Shown here: one piece after another, positions 19,365 through 27,535 of the stretch
Layout: each line of letters begins with the position of its first letter
How positions within the stretch are numbered: position 1 is the stretch's first letter
DNA from: an uncultured Prevotellaceae bacterium
GTDB lineage: Bacteria > Bacteroidota > Bacteroidia > Bacteroidales > Bacteroidaceae
Assembly: GCA_900316685.1 (NCBI GenBank)
Contig: ONDS01000008.1
Location: forward strand, 153,563 to 217,562
Length of the DNA stretch: 64,000 nucleotides
Reading direction: 5' to 3'
Made by a program: the position numbers and the translations under genes
Notes under the pieces: generated by a model
What the model saw: the letters and a program-made list of their open reading frames with translations, nothing else
The model's database searches: none
What the model was told of the DNA's origin: nothing

Positions 19365-20171
19365 TCAATAGAACCCCTTGTCTTTGGTTTGCATGACGGT
19401 GAGGTTTTGTATGGCCGACTTTTGGGTAGGCGGGTTGAGCACCACGGGATGGCGTGTGAGCTCGCTCGACATCCATTGCGCCAGTTGATCCATCCACACC
19501 ACAGCCCCTTTCATGGTGGGGTGCAGTCCATCACGCGATCGATCCATCTGCATATCGCGACTGTCGAAGAAGCGGTCTGCCCCCACCTCTTTTATCAGTT
19601 GGTCGTTGTAGCCTTTGTCTACCCACCGTTTTATTCCGTTGGGATTGTTTTCGGTGTAGCTGGGCGGTCCGATCCAGACGAACGGCACATCGCCGACCTT
19701 TTCAAGCACCCGTTGCACATTTCGATGTATGGTGTTCATGTCTTTGAGAGTCAGCTCATTGCTACCCATGCATAGCACGATGAACGTTGGTTTGGTTTCC
19801 TCCATGAAATGTTCGAGGGTACGGGTCCCGCCCCAGCTATAAGACGACGACCCATACCATGTGACGGTAAAGAGCTCATGGCCGTTTTCCTTGGCATAAT
19901 TCCAGAAATAGTGAGCGATGGGTTCGACCATCGAATCGCCCACGAATAGGAATCGTTGTGGTGACTCATCTTTCACCTTCTTTTGTATCAAAGGCACCGA
20001 GTCGGCAGGAGCCACTTCGGTAGAGTCGAGAGATGCCGCCAATGCGTTTTTCATGTCAACCTTTCTTACCGGTTCGTCGCCCAATGAAAAGGTGAGCGGA
20101 CTGATGGCATAGGTTATGATGACCACGCATACGTTAAAGAGCAGCAATAATGTTTTTATCTGAGAATTCAT
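19365..20171 (-). CDS. SGNH/GDSL-type hydrolase, membrane-anchored
   Basis: The protein has 268 aa from the ATG at 20171. The longer frame would begin inside the promoter. An N-terminal hydrophobic segment (KTLLLLFNVCVVIITYAI) is an anchor or signal. The catalytic domain has FLFVGDSMVEPIAHYFWNYA (GDS nucleophile), LCMGSNELTLKD (N block) and RDGLHPTMKGAVVWMD (D..H). This resembles DUF459-like SGNH proteins associated with glycan O-acetylation or deacetylation. Only 25 bp separate it from the CE2-like gene, so the two are cotranscribed. Substrate is unknown. Confidence 0.75.
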   Translation of the reverse strand: MNSQIKTLLLLFNVCVVIITYAISPLTFSLGDEPVRKVDMKNALAASLDSTEVAPADSVPLIQKKVKDESPQRFLFVGDSMVEPIAHYFWNYAKENGHELFTVTWYGSSSYSWGGTRTLEHFMEETKPTFIVLCMGSNELTLKDMNTIHRNVQRVLEKVGDVPFVWIGPPSYTENNPNGIKRWVDKGYNDQLIKEVGADRFFDSRDMQMDRSRDGLHPTMKGAVVWMDQLAQWMSSELTRHPVVLNPPTQKSAIQNLTVMQTKDKGFY

Positions 20172-20216
20172 TATGATAAAAATTCGATTGATGCACGAGG
20201 CATAAAATTTGGGGTG

Positions 20217-20224
20217 CAAAGGTA
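20217..20224 (-). promoter_or_regulatory. -7 box of the SGNH pair
   Basis: TACCTTTG on the minus strand, about 46 nt before the ATG at 20171. It overlaps the upstream in-frame ATG, which helps to reject that start. Confidence 0.5.
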
Positions 20225-20262
20225 ATGAAAAAAAAAGGAAAAGGGTAAAAAACGAGCAATTA

Positions 20263-20294
20263 TTTGGTCATTGTTTGAAAAATCACTACTTTTG
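20263..20294 (+). promoter_or_regulatory. Promoter of sppA
   Basis: TTTG at 20263-20266, 20 nt, TACTTTTG at 20287-20294. The leader to the ATG at 20317 is about 16 nt. Confidence 0.7.
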
Positions 20295-20316
20295 CAAAAT
20301 AAACCCTGATATTATT

Positions 20317-22086
20317 ATGAAAGAATTTTTCAAAATGGTATTTGCCACGATGGTTGGCATGTTGCTATTCGGATTGGTGATGACCATCCTCGGTGTGATG
20401 TGCCTGGTAGGCATGGTGGCCTCAGGCAGTGGCACTCGCGGTGTGGAATCCAACAGTGTGATGGTAATGAACCTGAGTGGTTTGCTTGATGAGCGTTCTG
20501 AAAGCAGTCCGCTGCCCCAGCTGTTAGGACAAGCCGGCGGCGGCAGCATTGGTTTGGACGAGGTGCTCACCTCCATCCGCAGGGCCAAAGAGAATGAGGA
20601 CGTGAAAGGTATCTATATAGAAGCAGGCCTCTTTGATGCCGATTCGTACGCTTCGATACAAGCTATCCGCAATGCGCTGGCCGATTTCCGCAAATCGGGC
20701 AAGTGGGTGATAGCCTACGGCGACACCTATACGCAGTCGACCTATTACTTAGCCAGTGTGGCTGACAAGGTGTACCTCAACCCCCTGGGTCAGATTGACT
20801 GGCATGGTTTGGCCGCCGAGCCTATGTTTCTGAAAGACGTGTTGGCCAAGTTCGGTGTAAAGATGCAGTTGTCGAAGGTGGGAGCCTACAAGAGCGCCCC
20901 CGAGATGTTCACCGCCGATAAGATGAGCGATGAGAACCGTGAGCAGGTGACCGCCTACATCACCGGCATTTGGCAGAACATACTGAAAGGCGTGAGCGAG
21001 AGTCGTAAGATCAGCGTCGACAGTCTGAATGCCTGGGCCGACCGTCTGATCACATTCGACGACCCACAGAACTACGTGAAGTATAAATTAGTGGACGGCC
21101 TGATGTATACCGACGAGGTGAAGAAGGTGGTGAAGAAGCAAATGCAGCTGAATGAAGACGACCGCATCCCCCGTTTGAGCATGTTGGAGATGTTGCAGAC
21201 CAAGCACAAGAACGAAGGTGAGCAGATCGCCGTCTACTATGCTTATGGCGACATTGTCGACGGCGATGCCCAAGGCATGTTGAGCCAAGGTAATGTGATC
21301 GACGCCCAGAGTGTATGCAAAGACCTGGAGCAATTGGCCAACGACGATGAAGTGAAGGCCGTGGTGCTCCGCATCAACTCCGGCGGTGGCAGTGCTTACG
21401 CCTCTGAACAGATATGGCATCAGTTGGAAGTGCTGAAAGTCAAGAAGCCCGTTGTTGTGTCGATGGGCGGTATGGCTGCCTCGGGCGGTTATTACATCAG
21501 TTGCGGTGCCAACTGGATTGTCGCCGAGCCCACCACCCTAACCGGTTCGATCGGCATTTTCGGTATGTTCCCCGATGCGAGCCAGTTGCTCACTGAAAAA
21601 TTAGGTGTGAAGTTCGACGAGGTGAAGACGAACAAGAACAGCGGTTTCGGCACCCGTGCCCGTCCACTGAACGCCGAGGAGATGAGCTATCTTGATCATT
21701 ATGTGGACAGAGGCTATAAATTGTTCCGGCAGCGCGTGGCCGACGGCAGGAAGCTGCCCGTCGACTCCGTGGAGAAAATCGCCCAAGGTCATGTCTGGTT
21801 AGGCCAGGACGCCCATAAGATCAAGTTGGTGGACGAGTTAGGCGGTCTGGACGTGGCAGTGAAGAAAGCAGCCGAGTTGGCCAAGTTGGCCGAATACCAC
21901 ACCCGCAGCTATCCCAGCCAGAAGGACTGGTTCGAGGCATTGCTCAGCGACGGCGTGAGCGGCAGCTATCTTGACGAATATCGTGCAGCATTAGGCGACT
22001 ACTGGCAGATGTTCACGTTGCTGAAAAATATGAATATGCACAATGCCATTCAGGCCCGAATACCTTATTATATGAATATCAGGTAG
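20317..22086 (+). CDS. sppA: Signal peptide peptidase SppA (67K type)
   Basis: The protein has 589 aa from the ATG at 20317, behind a consensus promoter. One N-terminal membrane helix (about 7-35) anchors a periplasmic serine protease with tandem SppA/S49 domains. The N-terminal domain carries KVGAYKSAPEMF with the general-base Lys. The C-terminal domain has VVLRINSGGGSAYASEQIW and VSMGGMAASGGYYISCG with the nucleophile Ser. This is the full-length double-domain form, as in E. coli SppA, degrading cleaved signal peptides. lpxK and PNP follow on the same strand. Confidence 0.95.
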   Translation: MKEFFKMVFATMVGMLLFGLVMTILGVMCLVGMVASGSGTRGVESNSVMVMNLSGLLDERSESSPLPQLLGQAGGGSIGLDEVLTSIRRAKENEDVKGIYIEAGLFDADSYASIQAIRNALADFRKSGKWVIAYGDTYTQSTYYLASVADKVYLNPLGQIDWHGLAAEPMFLKDVLAKFGVKMQLSKVGAYKSAPEMFTADKMSDENREQVTAYITGIWQNILKGVSESRKISVDSLNAWADRLITFDDPQNYVKYKLVDGLMYTDEVKKVVKKQMQLNEDDRIPRLSMLEMLQTKHKNEGEQIAVYYAYGDIVDGDAQGMLSQGNVIDAQSVCKDLEQLANDDEVKAVVLRINSGGGSAYASEQIWHQLEVLKVKKPVVVSMGGMAASGGYYISCGANWIVAEPTTLTGSIGIFGMFPDASQLLTEKLGVKFDEVKTNKNSGFGTRARPLNAEEMSYLDHYVDRGYKLFRQRVADGRKLPVDSVEKIAQGHVWLGQDAHKIKLVDELGGLDVAVKKAAELAKLAEYHTRSYPSQKDWFEALLSDGVSGSYLDEYRAALGDYWQMFTLLKNMNMHNAIQARIPYYMNIR

Positions 22087-22150
22087 AAGATATCGCCGGC
22101 GTGGGGACACGTTTCCTTTGTCGCCTGATAAGTATCAGTAAGTATCCAAC

Positions 22151-23314
22151 ATGGAAGGTGATCACATCAAAGTGAACAAATGGCTCCTGCCCTTGAGCTG
22201 GCTATACGGGTTAGGGGTACGCATCCGCAACAAATGCTTTGAGTTAGGCATACTGAAGAGCCGTTCTTTCAGTGTGCCAGTCATTGCCGTGGGTAACATC
22301 ACCGTAGGAGGCAGTGGCAAGACCCCCCATGTGGAATACCTTATAGACCTATTGAAAGACAAGGTGAACGTGGCTGTACTCAGTCGCGGCTACAAGCGGA
22401 AGAGCAAAGGCTACCAGCTGGCCAGTCTCAGTTCGACCGTGGCCGATGTTGGCGACGAACCCTTGCAGATAAAGAAAAAACATCCCGACATCTACGTGGC
22501 AGTGGATGCCAATCGTTGTGAGGGTATCGACCATCTGACCCAGGATGAGGAGACGAAGGACACCGAGGTGATCCTACTCGACGATGCCTACCAACACCGC
22601 TACGTGAAACCCGGCATCAACATCCTGTTGGTAGACTACCACCGCCTGATTATCTACGACAAGCTACTGCCTGCGGGCAGGTTGCGCGAACCCAAGGAAG
22701 GCAAGAACCGCGCCGACATGGTGATTATCACTAAATGTCCCACCGGTTTGAACCCCATCGACTATCGTGTGGTGATGAAGGCCATGGACCTCTACCCTTA
22801 CCAGTCGCTGCTCTTCAGCCACATGACCTACGGCAAGTTGCAACCCCTGTTCTGCGGCGAAGAGCGTACCTTGGAAAGCATCGGCAACAATGAGCATGTA
22901 TTGGTGTTGAGCGGCATCGCCTCACCCCAGCAGATGGAGGAGGACCTGAAGTCCTACTGTTCGGAGCTTAGTCCATTACGTTTCGACGACCATCACGAGT
23001 TTACGAGCGACGATGAGGCCCGTATCAACAGTGCGTTCGACGCCCTACCCTCCCCCAAACTCATCATCACCACGGAGAAAGACGCCGTGCGCTTGTCGTC
23101 GCTCACAGGACTTAACGAAGACGTACGCCATCATTTGTACGTGTTGCCCCTCAAAGTGGAATTCCTGTTGGACCAAGAAGAAATCTTCAACAACAAGATT
23201 ATCAGTTATGTACAAAAAAATTCAAGACACAGCATCCTGGCTCAAGGCAAGGATGAGCACAAACCCAAAGACAGCGATCATTCTGGGGACCGGCCTCGGA
23301 CAATTAGCTTCTGA
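22151..23314 (+). CDS. lpxK: Tetraacyldisaccharide 4'-kinase
   Basis: The 387-aa protein phosphorylates the 4' position of the lipid A disaccharide at the inner membrane. It has an N-terminal amphipathic or membrane region, the P-loop VGNITVGGSGKTPHVEYL, LSRGYKRKSKGY, DVGDEPLQI and VILLDDAYQHRYVKPG, all diagnostic of LpxK. It is about 60 aa longer than the E. coli enzyme. The hydrophilic C-terminal tail (about the last 35 residues) overlaps the start of the PNP gene by 107 nt in another frame. A shorter functional core is likely. Confidence 0.95.
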   Translation: MEGDHIKVNKWLLPLSWLYGLGVRIRNKCFELGILKSRSFSVPVIAVGNITVGGSGKTPHVEYLIDLLKDKVNVAVLSRGYKRKSKGYQLASLSSTVADVGDEPLQIKKKHPDIYVAVDANRCEGIDHLTQDEETKDTEVILLDDAYQHRYVKPGINILLVDYHRLIIYDKLLPAGRLREPKEGKNRADMVIITKCPTGLNPIDYRVVMKAMDLYPYQSLLFSHMTYGKLQPLFCGEERTLESIGNNEHVLVLSGIASPQQMEEDLKSYCSELSPLRFDDHHEFTSDDEARINSAFDALPSPKLIITTEKDAVRLSSLTGLNEDVRHHLYVLPLKVEFLLDQEEIFNNKIISYVQKNSRHSILAQGKDEHKPKDSDHSGDRPRTISF

Positions 23315-24011
23315 GATTGTCGAAAGCTACGAGTTTCCTTACACCGAAATACCTCATTTTCCCGTTTCCACCGTCGAAGGCCATGCCGGCAAGCTGATTT
23401 TCGGCAAGTTGGGCGGCGTGGACATCCTTGCCATGCAAGGGCGTTTCCACTACTATGAAGGCTACTCCATGCAGGAGGTTACCTTTCCCGTGCGTGTAAT
23501 GTACGAACTGGGCATCGAGACCCTTTTTGTGAGCAACGCCGCCGGAGGCATGAACCCCGAGATGAAGATTGGCGACCTGATGGTGATCACCGACCATATC
23601 AACCTCTTTCCCGAGCATCCCTTGCGTGGAAAGAACGTGCCCACGGGTCCTCGTTTCCCCGACATGCATGAGCCTTACGACCATGCGTTGATAGCCAAGG
23701 CCGATGCCATAGCCAAGGAAAAAGGCATTCGGCTTTTGCATGGTGTCTACGTAGGCGTACAAGGTCCCACGTTTGAGACGCCAGCCGAATACCGTATGTT
23801 CCGGACTATCGGCGGCGATGCCATCGGCATGAGCACCGTGCCCGAGGTAATCGTGGCACACCACTGTGGCATCAAGACTTTCGGCATGAGCATCATCACC
23901 GAACTGGGCGGTTTCGACGTGCCCGTGGCGGTGAGTCACGAAGAAGTGCAAGAGGCAGCCAATAAGGCGCAGCCACTTATGACCGAAATCATGAGAGGAA
24001 TGGTTGGATAA
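23208..24011 (+). CDS. Purine nucleoside phosphorylase
   Basis: The 267-aa start MYKKIQDTASWLKARMSTNP matches the N-terminus typical of Bacteroidales PNP, so the ATG at 23208 is chosen over the ATG at 23253 or a longer frame. Motifs are AIILGTGLGQLA (phosphate loop), STVEGHAGKLIFG, MQGRFHYYEGYSM and SNAAGGMNPEMKIGDLMVI, with the trimeric-PNP purine site near the EVIVAHHCG region. It cleaves inosine and guanosine to base plus ribose-1-phosphate in salvage. The 5' 107 nt overlap the lpxK end. Confidence 0.95.
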   Translation: MYKKIQDTASWLKARMSTNPKTAIILGTGLGQLASEIVESYEFPYTEIPHFPVSTVEGHAGKLIFGKLGGVDILAMQGRFHYYEGYSMQEVTFPVRVMYELGIETLFVSNAAGGMNPEMKIGDLMVITDHINLFPEHPLRGKNVPTGPRFPDMHEPYDHALIAKADAIAKEKGIRLLHGVYVGVQGPTFETPAEYRMFRTIGGDAIGMSTVPEVIVAHHCGIKTFGMSIITELGGFDVPVAVSHEEVQEAANKAQPLMTEIMRGMVG

Positions 24012-24087
24012 TGAGGGGCAAGGAGCAAGGAGCAAGAGGCGAGGAATGAGAGGCATGTAGTAAATTATAATAAGGAGTAAGAAGAGA

Positions 24088-25161
24088 ATGACAGATATTT
24101 CCAAATTGGGTGAGTTCGGGCTGATTCGCCATCTCACCGACAGCATCAAGATCAAGAATGAAGCGACAAGGTATGGTGTGGGCGATGATTGCGCCGTGCT
24201 CCATTACCCCGACAGCGAGACGTTGGTGACCACCGACATGCTGATGGAGGGTGTTCACTTCGACCTGACCTATATCGACATGGCCCACCTGGGCTATAAA
24301 TCGGCGATGGTAAACATCAGCGACATCTTCGCCATGAACGGCACTCCCCGCCAAATGCTCGTGAGTATCGCCTTGAGCAAACGCTTCAATGTGGAAGACC
24401 TGGAGCAGTTCTATCAAGGCCTGCGCATGGCCTGCGATAAGTGGGGCGTTGACATCGTAGGCGGCGACACCACCTCATCGTATACCGGCCTGGCCATCAG
24501 CATCACCTGCATCGGCGAGGCGAAAAAAGACGACATCGTCTATCGTAAGGGAGCTCAAGACACCGACCTGATCTGCGTGAGTGGCGACCTTGGAGCCGCC
24601 TATATGGGTTTGCAGTTGCTGGAGCGCGAGAAACGCGTGTACTACCAACAGGTGGACGAGGCTAAGAAGAAAGGCGACCAAAACGCGCTGAGCACGCTGT
24701 CCGACTTCCAGCCCGATTTCGCTGGCAGAGAGTACCTGCTCCAGCGTCAGTTGCAGCCCGAAGCCCGTGGCGACATCATCGCCCGGCTGCGTGAGTTGGG
24801 CATCCATCCTACAGCCATGATGGACATCAGCGACGGACTGAGCAGCGAGCTACACCATATCTGCGAGCAGAGCGGTTGCGGTTGTCGCATATTCGAGAAC
24901 CACCTGCCCATCGATTACCAGACGGCGGTGATGGCCGAGGAACTGAATCTCAACGTGACCACTTGCGCCTTGAATGGCGGCGAGGATTACGAATTGTTGT
25001 TCACCGTGCCCATCGGCGACCATGAGAAAGTCGAGCAGATGGAAGGTGTGCGCCTGATAGGCCACATCACCCGCAAGGAATTTGGCATGAAATTGGTTAG
25101 CCGCGATGGTCAGGATTTCGACCTTCCCGCCCAAGGATGGAATCCCTTGAAAAGCAAATAA
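24088..25161 (+). CDS. thiL: Thiamine-monophosphate kinase
   Basis: The 357-aa protein makes thiamine diphosphate from TMP with ATP. It has the AIR-synthase-like fold: GEFGLIRHLTDS, GVGDDCAVL (metal and ATP Asp residues), TTDMLMEGVHFDL, GYKSAMVNISDIFAMNG, DIVGGDTTSS and MMDISDGLSSELHH. It ends with LNGGEDYELLFT, another ThiL signature. About 40 residues more than E. coli ThiL lie mainly in a charged segment near residues 180-215. No other thi genes are in the window. Confidence 0.95.
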   Translation: MTDISKLGEFGLIRHLTDSIKIKNEATRYGVGDDCAVLHYPDSETLVTTDMLMEGVHFDLTYIDMAHLGYKSAMVNISDIFAMNGTPRQMLVSIALSKRFNVEDLEQFYQGLRMACDKWGVDIVGGDTTSSYTGLAISITCIGEAKKDDIVYRKGAQDTDLICVSGDLGAAYMGLQLLEREKRVYYQQVDEAKKKGDQNALSTLSDFQPDFAGREYLLQRQLQPEARGDIIARLRELGIHPTAMMDISDGLSSELHHICEQSGCGCRIFENHLPIDYQTAVMAEELNLNVTTCALNGGEDYELLFTVPIGDHEKVEQMEGVRLIGHITRKEFGMKLVSRDGQDFDLPAQGWNPLKSK

Positions 25162-25248
25162 AGACAGTTATTGAAGCGTCAATTGTATATCTCTACTGTT
25201 TATAAGCATGGTAGGGAACTACAATGAAGAATCGCAGGAAACAAAGAA

Positions 25249-26151
25249 ATGATGACGCGCGAGAAAGAGATATTCAAGGTGACACTGGTGGGCAGCGTGG
25301 GAAATGCGGCTTTGATTGCCTTTAAGTTCACGGCGGGTCTACTGGGTCATAGCGCGGCGATGATGGCGGATGCCGTCCACTCCCTATCCGACCTCTTGAC
25401 AGATATCGTCGTGATGGTATTCGTGCGTATCAGTGCCAAACCGCAGGATGCGTCGCACGATTACGGGCATGGAAAGTTCGAGACCATAGCGTCATTCCTC
25501 ATCGGACTGGCCTTGATTGCCGCAGCCTTGGGTATTATCTATCTGGGCATCCAAAAACTGGTTCTATGGTGGAATGGGGAGCAACTGGTGTCTCCAGGAT
25601 GGATAGCACTGTGGGCGGCGCTGCTGTCGATAGTGGTCAAGGAACTGCTCTACCAATATACGGCCCGTAGGGGCCATGCCCTGAACTCACAGGTGATGGT
25701 GGCCAACGCTTGGCACCATCGAAGCGATGCACTCTCGTCGGTTGGAGCGGTAATAGGTATAGGAGGAGCCATCATCTTGGGACACCGATGGACTGTGCTC
25801 GACCCGTTGGCTTCCATCGTGGTTGGACTGATGCTGGTCCGAGTGGCATGGAAACTTCTGAACAAGAGCATGGGGGAACTGACCGAGGGTTCGCTGCCTC
25901 CTGAAACGGAACAGGAGATCACGGATATCATTCGTTCCTTTCCTGACGTGCAACAACCTCACAACCTCCGCACACGTCACATCGGCGACCATATAGCCAT
26001 CGAGGCACATGTGCGTATGGATGGCGACCTGCCACTCCATCTCGTCCACGACCGAGCCTCGGCCATAGAACAGCTATTAAAGGACCGCTTCGGCGCAGCA
26101 ACCCACGTCATCATCCACATGGAACCCATCAAATCGGATAGTGGAAATTGA
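25249..26151 (+). CDS. Cation diffusion facilitator (CDF) metal exporter
   Basis: The 300-aa protein has six predicted membrane helices and a C-terminal cytoplasmic domain of about 80 aa. The transport site shows in MMADAVHSLSDLLTD (TM2) and NAWHHRSDALSSVG (TM5), the H/D pattern of Zn2+ or Fe2+ CDF antiporters. The C-terminal domain (EITDIIRSFPDVQQPHNLRT, AIEAHVRMDGDLPLHLVHD) matches the ferredoxin-like dimerisation domain. It exports divalent metal in exchange for protons at the inner membrane. Which metal is uncertain. Confidence 0.9.
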   Translation: MMTREKEIFKVTLVGSVGNAALIAFKFTAGLLGHSAAMMADAVHSLSDLLTDIVVMVFVRISAKPQDASHDYGHGKFETIASFLIGLALIAAALGIIYLGIQKLVLWWNGEQLVSPGWIALWAALLSIVVKELLYQYTARRGHALNSQVMVANAWHHRSDALSSVGAVIGIGGAIILGHRWTVLDPLASIVVGLMLVRVAWKLLNKSMGELTEGSLPPETEQEITDIIRSFPDVQQPHNLRTRHIGDHIAIEAHVRMDGDLPLHLVHDRASAIEQLLKDRFGAATHVIIHMEPIKSDSGN

Positions 26152-26233
26152 ACAGTCTTCGGCCATATCCTTACCATAACAATGTCGATTTGTTAATAAA
26201 TGCTAACAGAGTTCATTTTTCTCATTTCACTTG

Positions 26234-26263
26234 TTGTGATTAAGAAATAAATGTTTACCTTTG
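26234..26263 (+). promoter_or_regulatory. Promoter of tRNA-Phe
   Basis: TTG at 26234-26236, 19 nt, TACCTTTG at 26256-26263, about 22 nt before the mature tRNA. Confidence 0.65.
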
Positions 26264-26285
26264 CAACCGCAAAAGAGAAAGAAAG

Positions 26286-26358
26286 GGTGCCTTAGCTCAG
26301 TTGGTAGAGCATCGGACTGAAAATCCGTGTGTCCCCGGTTCGATTCCTGGAGGTACCA
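26286..26358 (+). tRNA. tRNA-Phe (GAA)
   Basis: The 73-nt cloverleaf has a 7-bp acceptor stem (GGTGCCT with AGGTACC, one G-U pair), a D-loop AGTTGGTA, an anticodon arm CGGA-CTGAAAA-TCCG with anticodon GAA, and a T-loop GGTTCGATTCC. The discriminator is A and the CCA end is not encoded. Confidence 0.97.
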
Positions 26359-26372
26359 CTCCTCCTTTCATT

Positions 26373-26411
26373 AGCCCCGCGATGGTTTCGGCCTGAACGG
26401 GGTTTTCTTTT
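26373..26411 (+). terminator. Terminator after tRNA-Phe
   Basis: CCCCG and CGGGG arms enclose an 18-nt loop and are followed by TTTTCTTTT. Confidence 0.75.
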
Positions 26412-26757
26412 GCCTTTATATCAGGCACTTACAATATAACTACTTTATTTTCATGTTGTTGCGAGGGTTAAAAAAATTTTTGTTTAACTCTGCGGTTAAT
26501 TGGAACTTATTGGACTGCATTGGACACGGTTGGAAAAAATGTGATACCAAAATGTGATACCGGTATCACAAATTTGGGGAAATGTGATACCACATTCAGC
26601 CTCAAAACCGCAAAAATCGGCTTTTCCAGTTGCTATAGGTTTTAATTTGGTACAAAATTACGCCTATAAAAAAAGTAAGGAAAAGACGATAATACAGAAA
26701 AAAGGATACAGATTAAAAATTACCCCAGAAAAAGTTGTAAGATTTGATAACTTATTA
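26412..26757. other. AT-rich gap after tRNA-Phe, no convincing gene
   Basis: This stretch is AT-rich and holds the GTGATACC repeats at 26538-26591. An open frame at 26554-26811 translates through the repeats and I do not accept it as a gene. The position immediately 3' of a tRNA and the atypical base composition suggest a decayed insertion, but no integrase or clear attachment repeat is visible. Confidence 0.5.
26538..26591. repeat. Three AATGTGATACC repeats with an 18-bp palindrome
   Basis: Direct copies of AATGTGATACC start at about 26538, 26551 and 26581. The middle copy runs into its own reverse complement, making the perfect palindrome TGTGATACCGGTATCACA at 26553-26570. This could be a protein-binding site array or a recombination remnant. 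Confidence 0.75.
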
Positions 26758-26765
26758 TATCTTTG
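26735..26765 (+). promoter_or_regulatory. Promoter-like element before the broken toxin locus
   Basis: TTG at 26735-26737, 20 nt, TATCTTTG at 26758-26765, then an ATG at 26770 that begins MIRKIRTYR before a stop. It is the probable promoter of the original higBA unit. Confidence 0.5.
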
Positions 26766-26785
26766 CACCATGATACGGAAGATAC

Positions 26786-26923
26786 GTACATACCGTCACG
26801 AATCAGTTTGACAAACTTCTTTGACAGTCTCTGTTGAGTCTTCAATAGGAGTAGTCCATATTGTATCTTCTCCTGCTCATTCTCTTTTAGCGTTGACATG
26901 AACGTTTCAAAATAACCGCCGTA
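26786..26923 (-). pseudogene. HigB/RelE-like toxin, N-terminal half on the minus strand
   Basis: Read on the minus strand, 46 codons encode YGGYFETFM, then KENEQEKIQYGLLLLKTQQR and LSKKFVKLIRDGMY. This is the N-terminal and central part of a phage-derived Gp49-like/HigB toxin, up to the point where YELRTEYGGN should follow. That continuation is found on the plus strand from 26926. No in-frame start is present beyond the junction, and after the last codon the frame runs into unrelated sequence. The segment therefore appears inverted relative to the rest of the gene. Family assignment is from remembered motif patterns. Confidence 0.75.
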
Positions 26924-26925
26924 TC

Positions 26926-27111
26926 TATGAACTACGAACGGAATACGGTGGTAATATATATCGCGTGTTCTTCATCTTTGACGAGGGGCAAATAGTTGTG
27001 TTGTTCAATGGGTTTCAGAAGAAGACACAGAAAACCCCAACAAATGAAATAGAAAAAGCAATAAGAATAAAGGAGGCATATTATGAAGACAAACAATCAC
27101 AAAATCGTTGA
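26926..27111 (+). pseudogene. HigB/RelE-like toxin, C-terminal half on the plus strand
   Basis: The frame begins YELRTEYGGNIYRVFFIFDE and continues VVLFNGFQKKTQKTP to a stop at 27109-27111, 61 codons in all. This is the signature C-terminal half of Gp49-like HigB toxins, including the conserved GFQKKTQKTP. It has no start codon: an in-frame TGA occurs at about 26897. The stop overlaps the antitoxin start by 29 nt, the normal layout of a higBA operon. The missing N-terminal half is on the other strand immediately to the left. Confidence 0.8.
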
Positions 27112-27388
27112 TTACGACCTTGTTCTCGATGCCAAGTTCGGCAAAGTAGGAACTCCTGAGCGTGCCAAAGCTGAGGAGGCAGCCTATTCTTTTTATTCTG
27201 GTCAGATTCTCCAAGATGCAAGGAAGGAAGCAAAGGTCACTCAAGAAGAGTTGGCTCGTAGGACCAATACAACCAAGTCTTACATCTCCAAAGTAGAAAA
27301 TGGTGTTGTTACTCCAAGTGTGGGAGTCTTTTATCGTCTCATCAATGCTTTAGGATTAAGAGTTGAAGTAGTCAAACCACTCTATTAA
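27083..27388 (+). CDS. HigA-like antitoxin, XRE-family HTH
   Basis: The 101-aa protein has an N-terminal linker (about 1-40) and an XRE helix-turn-helix: LQDARKEAKVTQEELARRTN, TTKSYISKVENGVVTPSVGV. It ends LGLRVEVVKPLY. It should neutralise the cognate toxin and repress its own operon. It overlaps the toxin remnant by 29 nt. The antitoxin frame is intact although the toxin is broken. It has no good promoter of its own within 100 bp. Confidence 0.85.
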   Translation: MKTNNHKIVDYDLVLDAKFGKVGTPERAKAEEAAYSFYSGQILQDARKEAKVTQEELARRTNTTKSYISKVENGVVTPSVGVFYRLINALGLRVEVVKPLY

Positions 27389-27408
27389 TAGAGGAGTGTT
27401 CTAACTAT

Positions 27409-27448
27409 ATGCTGGTATAGCCTCTTAGGACTATGCCAGCATTTTTTT
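27409..27448 (+). terminator. Terminator of the higBA remnant
   Basis: ATGCTGGTATAG pairs with CTATGCCAGCAT across a 10-nt loop, followed by TTTTTT. Confidence 0.85.
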
Positions 27449-27535
27449 GTAAATCACACAGCGCAAAGTACCAGGCTTTTGGGGGTCGGTGGATAAACCT
27501 GGTTAGCAGGATGAGTTCAACGCTGTTAAAAGAAA

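Noticed and set aside
24012-24087. GGAGCAA-type purine repeats between PNP and thiL
   Set aside because: A few imperfect copies in 40 bp are too short and irregular to interpret.
26554-26811. 85-aa open frame after tRNA-Phe
   Set aside because: It begins within the GTGATACC repeats, crosses the toxin promoter and has no recognisable protein features.
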